Assembly (NCBI GenBank): GCA_036971715.1
Contig: JAVHJL010000004.1
Coordinates: 1,302,001 to 1,366,000 of the forward strand
Direction of reading: 5' to 3'
Source of the DNA: Arthrobotrys musiformis
Taxonomy: Eukaryota; Ascomycota; Orbiliomycetes; Orbiliales; Orbiliaceae
Length of the DNA: 64,000 bases
Shown here: one piece after another, positions 45,023 to 56,444 of the stretch
Layout: each line of letters opens with the position of its first letter
Numbering within the stretch: position 1 is the first letter of the stretch
Notes under the pieces: model-generated
The model's database searches: none
What the model was told of the DNA's origin: nothing
Seen by the model: the letters and a program-made list of their open reading frames with translations, nothing else
Translations under genes and position numbers: made by a program

Positions 45023-47561
45023 GAATTTGTCGGTATTTTGTTGAGATTTCCTTGTTTTTTTCTTTTCTGGTTACCTTGGGGTATATGCGCTATTTCTCAG
45101 AAACACCTGCTTTACTGAGCATGGTAGGGTCGAATCAAGGATAGAATTTTCTTTCTCTCTGTTTTAATCGGAATTTTCAAATTTGGACGGCGGAAACTTT
45201 GTCTGTATATGTATATACGACCTGCTATTTCCTGAATTAGTTGAGATTAGGTTTTTTTTTCTAGAATTTGTCCGAGCATTAGCTAGTATCGAAGGCACGA
45301 GCTTAGGATTAATCAATCATGATCAAATTGACTTGTGGGTTTTTGTGGTAATTTGTTGGGTTTTTATCTCGGGTAGACGAAGGCTGCAGGAAAACATTCG
45401 AAGAGATCATGCTTGCATGTGCGTCCGTCTGTCGGCCTGTCTGTCGGCGCCGGCCTACGGAGGATCGCATGCAAAGTCCGATGAGATGATGGAAGGCTCG
45501 AACTTTTCTTTTTGGTTTTGTGATCATGAGTCGAAAGTAGGGTTAGTACCTCCGACCTTGGGTATAGATTGTATACATTAGGACATTTTTTTTTAAAGTG
45601 TCTAGCCATATGGGCCGGATATAAAAAAAACAAAATAAAAGGAGGAAAAAAAAAAGAAAGAAAGAAAGGACACAAGGGGAAATATTCAACTTGGAAAGAA
45701 AACCGCCAGTGCAGCGTGAAATAGCTTAAGGGGGAGCTCTATAGATGAATATTTTAGCTTCGTCGAGTCGGCTGTAGCTAGTTAGCCCGCCGGTACATAT
45801 ACGAACTAAGCCAAGGCAGGCTTTTTTCTCTGCCTTTCCCGCAGCAGAGTGCTCGAATATTACAGGAGACCGTGCTTCGGATCTCATGCTGGGACCGTAT
45901 TATTTATTGTATTAAGTATAAACAACTATATCAGCTGACTGGTTTGGAGGAGTAGCAGCAACAGTAGAAGGAGGAGGAGGAGCAGAGGTGCATTTATGCT
46001 GGATCGGATCAGATATATACCCAGAAAGCCCTCGCAGCCCACTCGCCTCGACCAAAATAAATAGACTACACACCTCTACGCCGTACATACAAAGTACATA
46101 GTATACGCCTTCGAATCCCACGCTTCCTATTGGCATTTTATATAGAACATCAGATTTAGCTTTCGGGTTCGATTCGATTCGACTCCACCTGGCCTTGTTA
46201 TCTGCGGCATTATTGATATCACTCCGGCCGGGGGCTAATTCCTGCACTGTGTGTATGTGTATGTATGCACAGTACTGTGATCTGATCAAAGGAGCCGTCG
46301 ATTCATCGCCATTGTTATTTTTTCCCTCCTTAGCCCAAAAAGGATCAGACGATTTTCTTTAGAGAAATAAAGGGCAAAAGAGAGATATCCCGGAAGCAGC
46401 TCGACCAGGCCTCAAACCGTCGTCATAGTCATCAGCCACTTTTTTCTTTTCCCTTTTCTTTTTTCATATATTTTCTTCTTTTCTTCCTCTTCCTTCGAGC
46501 AATTAAAGTCCAACTTGACTTGCAACTATTTGTGCTCACTTGTGCAAAGTACTAGTATCCTTAGCTACTAGTAAGCTGGAATTGCGATATATGCAAATAC
46601 AAGTACAAGGAAACCTTTTCTGTCTTAGAAAAGCTCTCCTGCAAGAGATCCGGAAACCAACGTCGTTCCAACGATCCAGCTCGTTTTCGACTAACGGCTG
46701 ACCAGCACATGGTATCGGAAACGGAGTAGTCAGCCTTCGAAAGACAATCTGGGTTGAATTGAAGCTATACTGCATCTTGATTGCGATACCCGATCCCACC
46801 AACACATTTACTGATCATAGTACAGGTACCCCGAGGGCTCTGAGTCGAGTTCCCAGGCCAGGCCCAGGCAGTTCGATTCAATCTGATCTCTCTACATACA
46901 TACTCACATACATACATTGTCACCCTACTTGACGGTGATAAAATACAAAGGCAAAGACACACACCAAGAGAATTCAAAAAAAAAGAAAGAAAGAGAGGAA
47001 GAAAGAAAGAAAGTAAGAAACTCAGTCGAATCAGGAAATCCGAGGGAACAACCTATCAACGCTACTCGACGAGACTAGACGACGTTGACGTTGTATCACC
47101 CCGTCCGCCGCCTGTCGTTTCGATTCGATTCCCCTCATTGCATTGTCATAGCAAGCAAGCAAGCAAAAACAAACCAATAGCATAGCACTAAGCACTTGCC
47201 CATTTCTATCGCAAGATCCCGTGCATCCATTATTGCTCTGATCCAACTTCCTAGCCTGAGCGACGAAAATCGAAAGGCAGCTACTATTTACTATTTACTA
47301 CTACGATACGCCGTCACATCGAATCTCGCATCGATTCGGCTTCGGATCTCTAGCATCTCTTAGGAGGAGTGGGAGGAGGATCCGGCAAGCATCACCACCA
47401 ACGTCACCATCACCTTCATCACCATCGTCGACTAAAGAAAAAAAAAAAAGCATTTCTGTTCCTATCATTTAGCAGCCGTTCGAAATTTGCTGCCAGAGTC
47501 GATCCGTTCCAGTCCAGTCCAATCCAGTCAAAGTCACTGCCTTGCACTTCACTTCACCTCA

Positions 47562-47722
47562 CTGCAACTTGCAACTGCAACTGCAACCGCATCTGCACAC
47601 TGTACTATACTGCACTATTACTGCACTATTACTGCGTGCGTGCGTGCGTGTGTCTCTCCCGCGGCTGTCTTTGTGTCTGTCTGTCTCTGCTTGTGTGTGT
47701 GTGCGTGTGTCTGTGTGTGTGC
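47562..47722. repeat. Compound microsatellite (CTGCAA, GCGT, TGTG/TCTG units)
   Basis: Adjacent short tandem arrays: TGCAAC units near 47,567-47,590, ACTATTACTGC copies near 47,615-47,635, TGCG units at 47,633-47,650 and TG/TCTG units at 47,670-47,722. They lie upstream of the RfeG gene and are likely to vary in length between strains. Confidence 0.8.
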
Positions 47723-48382
47723 TCTCATCCATCCATTGACAAAGACAAGACCATATTGTCTCGTACAATACAAACCGAGAATTCGGACCAGCATCAGCAC
47801 CGAGCGAGTACCACTCTTTCTTTCTCTGCCTGACTAGGTCCGCTTGTCTCGTTGGAGTTTGTGCTAGTTAGTAGCAACCACACCTTTCCTCTTCGTCCGT
47901 TTGGTGCAAATCAAAAGCAGGGCCAGCTGTCTTGCCGCCGTCAATTTTTTCCCCCAAGCGTCACTCTGCACTCTCCATTTGCCTTCAATAAATTGTCTTC
48001 GCTGGGCTCCGACATTCTTCTCTTTCACCCCTCCTCCAACCTCCGTCTCCGTTGGACGTGACATTACATATCGGTTTCTTTCTTTCTCAGAAAAAATAAA
48101 AATAAAAAATAATAATAAGAAGAGCCTCCGAATTCTGGTCGGTTGGTTGACCCCAGCTCCACTTCCCACTGGACCCGAAACATATCTGGGCGGACGCTTT
48201 GAAGGGCAGATGAGATATCCAAAACGACTGGCTCTCTTTACTGGACTGGAAGGTTTTGCCGCTTTTTCGCCACTCTCCTTTGAGGACCCTTTCGCCTGGA
48301 CCGCTTGATATACTCCAACCATTCTTTTGCTCTTGACCAGTAATCAATCAACCCTTGGGCACTTCTGGACTCGGACTCGGAA

Positions 48383-48446
48383 ACTTGGACTTGGACTTGG
48401 ACTTGGACTTGGATTTGGACTTGGGCTTTGAACTTGGGCTTGGGCT
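48383..48446. repeat. Hexamer array, ACTTGG-type units
   Basis: About ten copies of a 6-bp unit (ACTTGG and close variants such as GCTTGG), in the probable leader of the RfeG-domain gene about 310-380 bp before the start codon. The copies degrade towards the 3' end. Confidence 0.85.
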
Positions 48447-48759
48447 TTTCTACTTGCAGCTCTTTGGCTTTCCTTACAGCAACACACAGCCGCACTTCCT
48501 TCAATTGGAACATCATCTTTCCTGGGATTTCGTCGACATTATTACTATTGTTATTTTTTCTGGACCTGGGTTTTGCTGGATCTCAACCTCGACTTACCCT
48601 TCTTTGTGCGTCTAGATATAACGAATCTATATAGCTTGCTGTGCTTTTGTGTGACTGGCCAAATACAACAACATTTTCTTCCTATCCAGGGGCAGTAGTA
48701 TCCTATAGCTTGGTACACTAAATAGCCGTCGTCGTCAGCAGGTGAGACTACTGAGCAGG

Positions 48760-50259
48760 ATGGGCGACCCATATCGTTCGTACCGCCCTCCTCGCGGCGA
48801 GCCACGATATGAATATCCCGATGACTACGAATATCCGCCTTACACTGGACGAGGTCCTGCTCCAGAGCCCGTTTATGAGCGATCGTACGGTGATCCATAC
48901 ACTCGAGAGCCTAGCTACGATTCGATGCCACCGGCTCCCAGATCCAGTGCTCCTCGTGGCGAATATCGTGCTCGTGGCAGTGATTACAGACCACCACCAC
49001 CCCAAATAAGAGCCGAACCAGACTACAGTCGACGGCCGGCTCGAGATTACGTCCCGCCCCCTGCACCTCGTGGACCTGTCGGGGATCCGTATGCAAACAC
49101 AGCTTACTACCCGCCCGAGGATCGCAGTCATAGGCCTCCACCGGCTAGGGACACCTATGAGAGGGGATATCCACCAGAATCTGGCTATCGGGACGAAGGT
49201 AGATATGCAAGAAGACGGCGGGATGATGATTATGATATGCAAGGACACGGCAGAGATTACGATTATAATAACTACGAACCAGAAATCCAAGCTACTCAAA
49301 GGAGACCCCCGCCCCCGATTGAATACAGGGGCGGTGCCAGTGCCTCCTACGAGGTTGATCGGGCTCCGAGACGTCCAAGGGAACCTGCTTCCAAGTTACA
49401 ACCGCCGATGCCTTCGCAGCCCTCCCCCGAAAATGTAGACGATGAATTTACACTTCCGGCGGATGGAATTAGAAAAGAGGTTTTGCAGAAATATATCACT
49501 CGGTTCCTCGGTAACGATGCTGTTTCGAGGGGACCGATGAAGGAGGGCGATGTACGTGTGCCACCGATGCCGAATATTCCCAAGGATTCTATCAACTAAT
49601 CCCTCGATTCTCCATCGCAGATACTCGTCTACAAATACTCTGCGTACCGCCAGTTCACAACAGTACGTATTAACTCCTGCGATTATTTGTCGGTCGACTG
49701 CTAACGTAACACCGCCGTGAAGGAGCAAATTCGGGACTTAAAACGAGCGTCGGACTTATCTGAACCTGGCTGTAAGTATACGTTTTTATCCTGAGCGAAC
49801 CGTAGAAGAGGTGGACCTTGATTTTTTCCGTCTTGCTATCTTGAAATGCTTTCCCTTCCTTTCATACTTCCTCCGAAACCAACCCACCCACCCAAAATCA
49901 AAATATATTCAACATCTTGACCCCCCTTCGAATTCGATATAGATGCCCGAGGTGTAGACACACGAACAAGAGAAGCACCAGGACCAGTCGTCACCACATC
50001 AACAAGGCCAGCCGGTCGCAGGAATACGGATGAGGATTCCATGATGATCACCGAACCAATAATGCCTAGGGATGAATACGTCTATACTGCTGGCAGCCAA
50101 GGGACTCGAGTTCCAGCTCGTGAAATCCGCGCTGGACGGTCGCCGCACGACCCACCATATGGTTCTTCCTATCACGATCCTGGCCGACACGGACGGCAGC
50201 CCATAGAGGCCTCTTCAATGCGGCCTGGACAGGACGATGACGACGAAATGGAAGACTAG
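48760..50259 (+). CDS. rfeG: RfeG-domain protein (putative transcription factor)
   Basis: Four exons (48,760-49,551; 49,621-49,662; 49,723-49,771; 49,943-50,259) encode 399 residues. The first about 230 residues are Pro/Tyr/Arg-rich and disordered. The conserved domain at about residues 235-300 contains FTLPADGIRKEVL, YITRFLGNDA, VYKYSAYRQFTTEQI and RDLKRASDL. It matches the fungal RfeG domain, a family annotated as transcription factor, though its biochemistry is poorly defined. The tail is Arg-rich and ends in an acidic DDDDEMED. All three introns have canonical GT-AG ends and keep the frame; without splicing, the reading ends at 49,599. Two very short exons (42 and 49 nt) lie inside the domain. 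The start is the first ATG, since earlier in-frame codons lack ATG. Confidence 0.85.
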
Positions 50260-53070
50260 ATCTCATAAAAATGTGTCTGAAATGCCATTAATCTGGTTGG
50301 CGTCAATATTTCCGAGGATGTCCGACTGCCTCCATGGACCTTGGCTTCACCGATATGGCTCCCTCCTGCACGCTCTTCTTGTATGTTCCAACCACCTACA
50401 TCGCACCATTTCCGACCACCTGGACCACTTCTTTATCATCCTTGGACCCTCCCATACCTCTCGACATTTATTATCTCCGAATCTCCCTTGGCTCTTTACG
50501 ACATTTATGTACATATTCAACACACATTGGATCAGGCGCCTATACATCTTTTTTTTTGCTTTCGACCATTATAGGATAATATCTACTTTTTCTGGATACG
50601 ATTTATTGGATTCGACACCCTGGAGCGACTTTGAGAAAAAAAAAAAGAAAAGTTTTCCCTGGATTCTGTATTTCTAGATATTTGGAGATCTCGACGAGCA
50701 CTCATTTTTAACATGTGGATCTTGTCGACTTTACCCTGGAAGACCTTCGGTCTGATCATCTTCCCTGGACATCTGCCGGTTCTTTAAGGCCATTCATCTG
50801 CATCCTGCCAAAAAATATGTTTTAAGGACCCTGCCGACACTTGGGATTTTTTTCTTTCCCGCTTGGATTTCTGGAACCATATCCGACATGCAAAAAAATG
50901 ATGAAATCCTGTAATGCCCCGTTGACTTTGGACCTGTTCCCCGAGAAAGAAAGAAAGAAAAAATATACAGTCGCGCATCTTTGTCAACCCTCCCCGTTCT
51001 GCAGCCATTTTCCACAACCCTCACCTTTGTAGTATTGAACTGGTTTCCCTCTCACCATCCTCCTCCATCCTTCCTGGCATATACATAAACACCTCCCTTT
51101 TTCTCTTCTTGGACATACTGAAGTGGCGCACAGACATCCTCTTTCACAAAAACCAAAAAAAAATTGGACCAAAACCGTTTTATCATCTTCGCAAAAATCT
51201 CCGGATACGATCATGTGTATGATGTAACGAGATCTCTCCCCTTTTCCTCTCTTGCTGTCTTTTTGTTTCCATGTTTCCTACCGGGTCATCAGGGGATTTT
51301 TCTTTTTCTTTTACGGGGTAAAAAAATATTCAAAGAGAGAGAGAAGGGAACACAGAGGGTGGGAGGAAACAATATAGGGAACTGAGGCCTCTTCCATCTT
51401 ATCTGGTATTTCACATGGGCCCTTTTTTTCAGTTCTCTTCTCCCCCGCTCCTCTCCCTTCCTACTTTCTTGTTTTTAACTTCTTCCTTTCCTTTCTCTTT
51501 TCTCTTCAATCCTCCTTTTTTCTCTTTTAACAAAAAACACAAAGAGCGTAATCTATAATCCTACGACGACCAACATGTTTCGTTCTCTCTCATAAGCTTC
51601 TCCTTTTTATGCCGCCAAAGTGTTTATTCCTCTTTTTATCTAAGTATCTATTCCATCCGTTGCTTGCTCCATTTTTTTTGCACACAACCCATTGAGTTTA
51701 GATATATTACGGCTGAAGGCGTTCACAAGTGCTCTTGCTGCTGTTGCTGCTGCTGCTTTGAAGTTTTTCATTCGATCGCCAGCTTCTTTTTTCTTGCTTG
51801 ATGTCTTTTTTTTTGTTAAAGTTGTTTTTGCAAATGCAGTCTGATCAAATTTTCGAAATCATATCTCCTCTTGTCACGTTAGCAGTAAGTTAACTTCATT
51901 GCAATTTCTATGAGAAACCACTATTCATACATAAAAGCTTAAGCGTCCCTATAACTTCTTGGGCCTCCCGTTCGAATTACTTTTACCAACCCGTCAGTGA
52001 CATTCCTGGTAAAGGACTCAAGCACAGCCCTCCACTCCATCGTGAAATTCAAGTTGGCCGCCTGGCATCGAGGCTCTACAAATGTGAACCCAATTCCTCT
52101 CCAAAGAGAGTGAAAACACGCCCCCCAATACCCCCCAACCGCAAATCCAGCCGAAAAAAAAAAAGAGTTCTAGATTCTCGGAAAGACAATCAGGACCGTA
52201 TGTAAGGTGATACGTCACACCACGAAAAAGAATTTCTTTTCGAAATAATTCCTTCACTCTGTCCTCTTTCGCTGCATGGGGGGTGAAAACCCCATTCGGG
52301 CGCAAACGAAAATGTCAAGAAAATTGCATATTGGGGACGTATATGATATCACAAAGTTACCACGCCACTACCCAAGGCTACGGGACAGATACCAAAACTC
52401 GGGATTTTCTTACGTTTATGTATTTCTTGGGAACTTGAGAAGCTTTCCAATCCAAAAATTCCGATCCAATCTTTTTTCATTGTTCCATTCTGTTAGAAGA
52501 GAGATAAAAGATGACATGTAGTCAAAAAGCTACCAAAGGAAAAGGAAAAAATACAAGGGGAAGATAACCAAATTCCTTCCCGACCAGATAAAACGCAAAG
52601 CAAAGCAAACGACATTTCGAAAAGCAAAAAGTTCATAACACCAAGTAAAAAAGCGACGAGAAAAAAAAAAAAAAGTGATCAATTGCTCAATCGATCGAGA
52701 GAATAGAAAAGGAAAAAAGAAAAAGTGCGCCATTGTTCTTTGCCAATCTTTTTTTTTTCAAGCTTTGAGTTTTCCCTTAGGCTTTCCTGTAACAGTTAAC
52801 GAGAGACATCAGGATTCCTTTCCGCAGCCCTCTTTGCATGCATGGGCTGTTGTTGTTATAAACCGAAAAGAAAACAAAATATGAATTGAGGATCCCGTTA
52901 ATGATGTGTTTTTTCCCAATTGACTCCCGCTAGACAAAGAAAACCCTATCCATCTGCATTCCAGTTTTTCCTAAAGTCCCCCTTGCAGGTTACTTCACTT
53001 CCTTCCCCACCCCCCTTGTTCTTGCTGCAATATATAGAAATAATAATCAACAAAAATAAGGTGAATCAAT
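50260..53070. other. About 2.8 kb without a supported gene
   Basis: The first part is probably the RfeG 3' UTR. It contains many scattered TTGGAC/CTGGA words. A nearly pure pyrimidine tract at about 51,420-51,535 looks like a plus-strand fungal promoter element, yet no plus-strand gene follows. A CTG-rich stretch (TTGCTGCTG units) is at 51,735-51,757. The last part must hold the 3' UTR of the minus-strand gene. No frame above 96 codons shows domain motifs. Confidence 0.55.
51735..51757. repeat. CTG-type trinucleotide repeat
   Basis: About seven TGC/TTG triplets in non-coding sequence. This is too short to suggest instability. Confidence 0.8.
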
Positions 53071-54213
53071 TTACTTTTGATTCTCAGAGTAGATTGGCAA
53101 ATCATCCTTGTACTCCTCAGCACCAAGCTGGGCTTCCTCCTCCTTAGTCATGAGACCTTGCTCTTCCTCATCGGCAGCCTGCTTGCGTTTGCAAGCGTAT
53201 CCCTTGATGAACAACCAGGAGACAACAGCAACGTGAACAGCGGTGCTGACGATGAGAGTGAAGAACAAACCAATGGTGATGGTGATGGCAGCAATGACAA
53301 GGCAGGCAAGGATGAGTCGGATAACGAGGCCAACCCAGTTGAACCACTTCCATTGTGGGTGGTCCTTACCCTCAGTCTCCTCGACCTTCTGGTGCTGTTC
53401 CTCCTTGTGGCCCTTGTGGGACTTGTGGTGTCCGTGTGGTGGCTGCTCGGTGGCGACGGCATGAGCTGGACGGCTGACCTGCTTGCCCTTACCGCACTTC
53501 CTGCGTGGAGCACCCTTGATTCTCTGGGCCATGCTGTTGAGGGTATCATAGATGTATGCCTTCCATCTGCAGAAGGCATTGTCCTTGCACAAAACAGCGC
53601 TGGCTTCAGCAGCAGTTGGAGGACGGACACCAGCCTCGCCGATGAAGACTTCTCCCTTGTCGGTTTGGTAAACTGGGAATTCGAGGATCTCCATGGTGGC
53701 GGTGGTCTTGAAGCCGGAGACGGCGAGGACGTGGAGACGGAGACGGGAGAGACCGGTTTGGTCGGTTTCGATGAAGAGGTCAATATCGACTGGGACGCTG
53801 ACTTCACGGCCATCCTTCAGGGATTTCTGGATGACTTCGAATGGCTTCCTGTTCTCACGAGTATAGATGATTGGGAACATGGGCATATCATTGAGTTTGA
53901 TGATATCCCGTTGGACGGCATCTAGGGAAAGCGTGAGGCGGAGGTTGTTGGGGGTGTTATCGAAGGCATCCTTATGGTCTGCGAGAGGGAACGGGCAGGA
54001 CTCGCATGGGATTTCGACGGTTTGTCTGATCTGGTTGATGGCATATTGCTCTGGGGTGAGGCCGTGAGTGTCGACCTTTGGTCGCTGGGCCTTAGCTGGA
54101 AGTGGCTTGACCTTGTAGACTTCGGTGTTAAGCGAGTCCGATGGCGGGATGAGGATGGCCAGGGAGCCGGCTCCCAGGGTCAAAAGGGTGGTCGTAAGCT
54201 GCAGGAGACGCAT
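53071..54213 (-). CDS. Conserved secretory-pathway membrane protein with signal peptide (DUF7728-like)
   Basis: A single-exon 380-residue protein. It begins with a clear signal peptide (LLQLTTTLLTLGAGSLA). A probable lumenal domain of about 230 residues follows, with a CESCPF pair of cysteines, TLSLDAVQRD, PVDIDLFIETD and FPVYQTDKGEVFI. A His/Lys-rich stretch lies near residue 260-275. Two closely spaced hydrophobic segments at about 290-345 precede a charged C-terminus that ends in EEYKDDLPIYSENQK. It resembles fungal hypothetical proteins placed, from memory, in DUF7728; the function is unknown. Codon choice is strongly biased to C-ending codons, suggesting high expression. The bias also leaves a long open frame (53,077-53,925) on the opposite strand, which I take as a shadow. 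The start is the only ATG before the signal peptide. Confidence 0.88.
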   Translation of the reverse strand: MRLLQLTTTLLTLGAGSLAILIPPSDSLNTEVYKVKPLPAKAQRPKVDTHGLTPEQYAINQIRQTVEIPCESCPFPLADHKDAFDNTPNNLRLTLSLDAVQRDIIKLNDMPMFPIIYTRENRKPFEVIQKSLKDGREVSVPVDIDLFIETDQTGLSRLRLHVLAVSGFKTTATMEILEFPVYQTDKGEVFIGEAGVRPPTAAEASAVLCKDNAFCRWKAYIYDTLNSMAQRIKGAPRRKCGKGKQVSRPAHAVATEQPPHGHHKSHKGHKEEQHQKVEETEGKDHPQWKWFNWVGLVIRLILACLVIAAITITIGLFFTLIVSTAVHVAVVSWLFIKGYACKRKQAADEEEQGLMTKEEEAQLGAEEYKDDLPIYSENQK

Positions 54214-56444
54214 GTTTGCTACTGCTCGAAACGATAAATATGGTATTCAACAGGTGGTGATGATGCTGTCGAAGCAGAATCAATGGTGGTGATGTTGAAG
54301 GATGAAAGAAGGAAGAAGGAAAGGGCCGGAAGGCCAGGGGAAACGGGAATGTGGATGTTTAAAGGGCTCTGGGCTTTGGAGCGGGAGATGGCGAACGATT
54401 ACGTTGACAGATTTCCCGCCTATTTTAAGCAGCCCCTCCGACAACACATTTCACTCTGTCGCATGCAGCACCCCCAAAAAGCTTGCCACTAACATAACCC
54501 GCAAAGACATTCCTCCGCCCTCCAACCGGACCCCCATCGATGCCTCTGTGGGCCCGCAGGCGTGCTTGTTGGATAGGGGGGTTGCTAGACTGTACCTCCC
54601 ACCGACAGGAAGTGCTTTCCATGCTGGGCATCTCTTAGTCAACTGGATAATTGACGGTTGTATCCATATGTAATATGTACGAGTTTTAATCGTTTACGAG
54701 GGACATCAACATGATATCAATACGCAAATATCAGCGCACTCTCGCACTAGATGCAAGTGCATCCCCCAATTGCGGCGGGAAAGTTGGTAGAGTATAACCG
54801 GCCGGTCTCGTCTCTGTTTCATGCCACCACGACGCCCAGTGAGTACTTAGCTAGTTAGACCGTGCATGGCCAATTGCAACATTGCAACATTGTAACTTTC
54901 GTGCAAAACGCAAAGTCTATTCGATTAGCCCGCCGCTCAAAGGATAGACGGCGTCCTATAAGGTTTCCATAACTGAATACAGGCTTAACCAAGATATACG
55001 TTGGATGGGGACCAAAAGCCCCGGTTGGCACTCGATCCGATATCCTCCTTTGACCAAGCCCATAGAACTGCGAGCCATAAATCCAGCTATACAGATACAA
55101 CAAAGACCAAACTACGCCACTACAACTTAATACCTGTAGCACAGTAACCAAGTGTGAATGCGCGGTGATATCAATGTTCGCGTGAACTTCCTGGTTGATT
55201 AGACACTCTGTAACATCCTGAAACCAACCTAACCGTTATACATCTCCAGGCCTAGTACTATTCAGAACCATGCCACCAATGGATACTACTCTTATACAAA
55301 CTCAACTAGGACATAACAAAAAACCAAGAGGAAAAGGATCCCCAACCGCGTAGTGCTATGTATGTACACTTATCTACAGCTAGACTCTGGAAAATTATGA
55401 ACAGATTTCTATACATACATCCGCTGCTGGCAAAGTTGTTGGATTTTATGCGTTGCTTCTCGGTTAGGAAGTCGAGACTAAAAGGCTGTTTCAACCTTGA
55501 AACCCGCCTCCAAACCCCTGCCGCCTGTGCAGCTGTGAAACTTCATCAGACCCTAAACTTCTTTGCAGGATCTATAATAGATCAAGGCCTGAAATACATA
55601 TAGATAGACCATAGACAGCTAATCCGTACCGCTAGTACTCAGCCTACAGAAGGTATCACCGTTATTTCGCGCAGTTTAGTTATGAGAATAGTCAATATAA
55701 TTGTTTCTATTCATATTATCCACTACTATTAATATTACTAACAAACGCTGTGCTGAAACCAAAAAGTTGCAAGCATGGTAAAAAGAGTTCAAGTATGTGG
55801 CGGAATTATTATTTTCCTCTTCAACGCACAAAAAGTCGCTAGCTTATTTGGTCTTTTGGTCTTCTGTCATTCCGATCCTCTCGGACTTTGAACCAAAGAC
55901 ATCTTACTCGCGTCGATCGCTTATCGATCGATATATCACCATCATTGTCGCCACAGGGAGGGCCTTCATGCGCTCCACCGGTGGCCACAAGGCTCCGCCT
56001 CTTTCACTATTAATCCAATTCATAATATCCGTATTGCTGTTGTTACGAGGGTACCTCCATTCGTACAAGAAGGTCCCAGTGGTGTTGCACAACTTCTGTG
56101 CGGTATTAGAGCCCTGAGCTGATGAGGTCCGGAGACCATGGCTCTGAAGGCGGGCCGAAAGTCGCGAACAAAAACATCATATCGTCGGTTGTTGCCGTGA
56201 AAATAAGTGTCGATATGGCGCTAGGGCGAAAAGAAAGAAAAAATTTGAAGAAAAAATTTTTGAGTAAAAAAAAAGAAGAAAGAAAAAAAAACGAAAAGGG
56301 TATCCAAACGAGAATAAAAACGCGCAGAAGCAGAATGTGACGCGCCTTGCTGAATGAAGCTCACGTCGACGGATTTAAGAATGTAGGCAGGGATGAGAAA
56401 GGGATACTTAGCCCGCGCACAAAGTGAATGCGTCGTAAAGGGAA
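54214..56444. other. Gene-free stretch between the membrane-protein gene and the Red1-type gene
   Basis: About 2.2 kb. The first few hundred bases are the promoter of the minus-strand gene ending at 53,071. The last part is the 3' UTR of the Red1-type gene, with A-rich runs at 56,225-56,325. No frame above 123 codons shows domain features, and no RNA gene was recognised. Confidence 0.55.

Larger units (their letters stand above)
45023..48759. promoter_or_regulatory. Long upstream region and probable leader of the RfeG-domain gene
   Basis: About 3.7 kb with no supported gene. From about 46,980 the sequence becomes rich in simple repeats and pyrimidines: AAAG-type repeats at 46,980-47,022, CAC/CAT repeats at 47,385-47,430, mixed CTGCAA, GCGT and TGTG repeats at 47,562-47,722, and a hexamer array at 48,383-48,446. 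Such sequence is typical of long fungal promoters and leaders of regulatory genes. The transcription start is not identified. Frames of 116-154 codons overlapping the repeats are artefacts. Confidence 0.5.

Noticed and set aside
47369..47837. Frames of 116-154 codons upstream of the RfeG gene
   Set aside because: They consist largely of translated microsatellites (Cys/Val/Leu repeats) and have no domain.
53077..53925. 282-codon open frame antisense to the secretory membrane protein gene
   Set aside because: It starts inside the real gene, has no domain, and is explained by the strong codon bias of the sense gene leaving few stop codons on the other strand.
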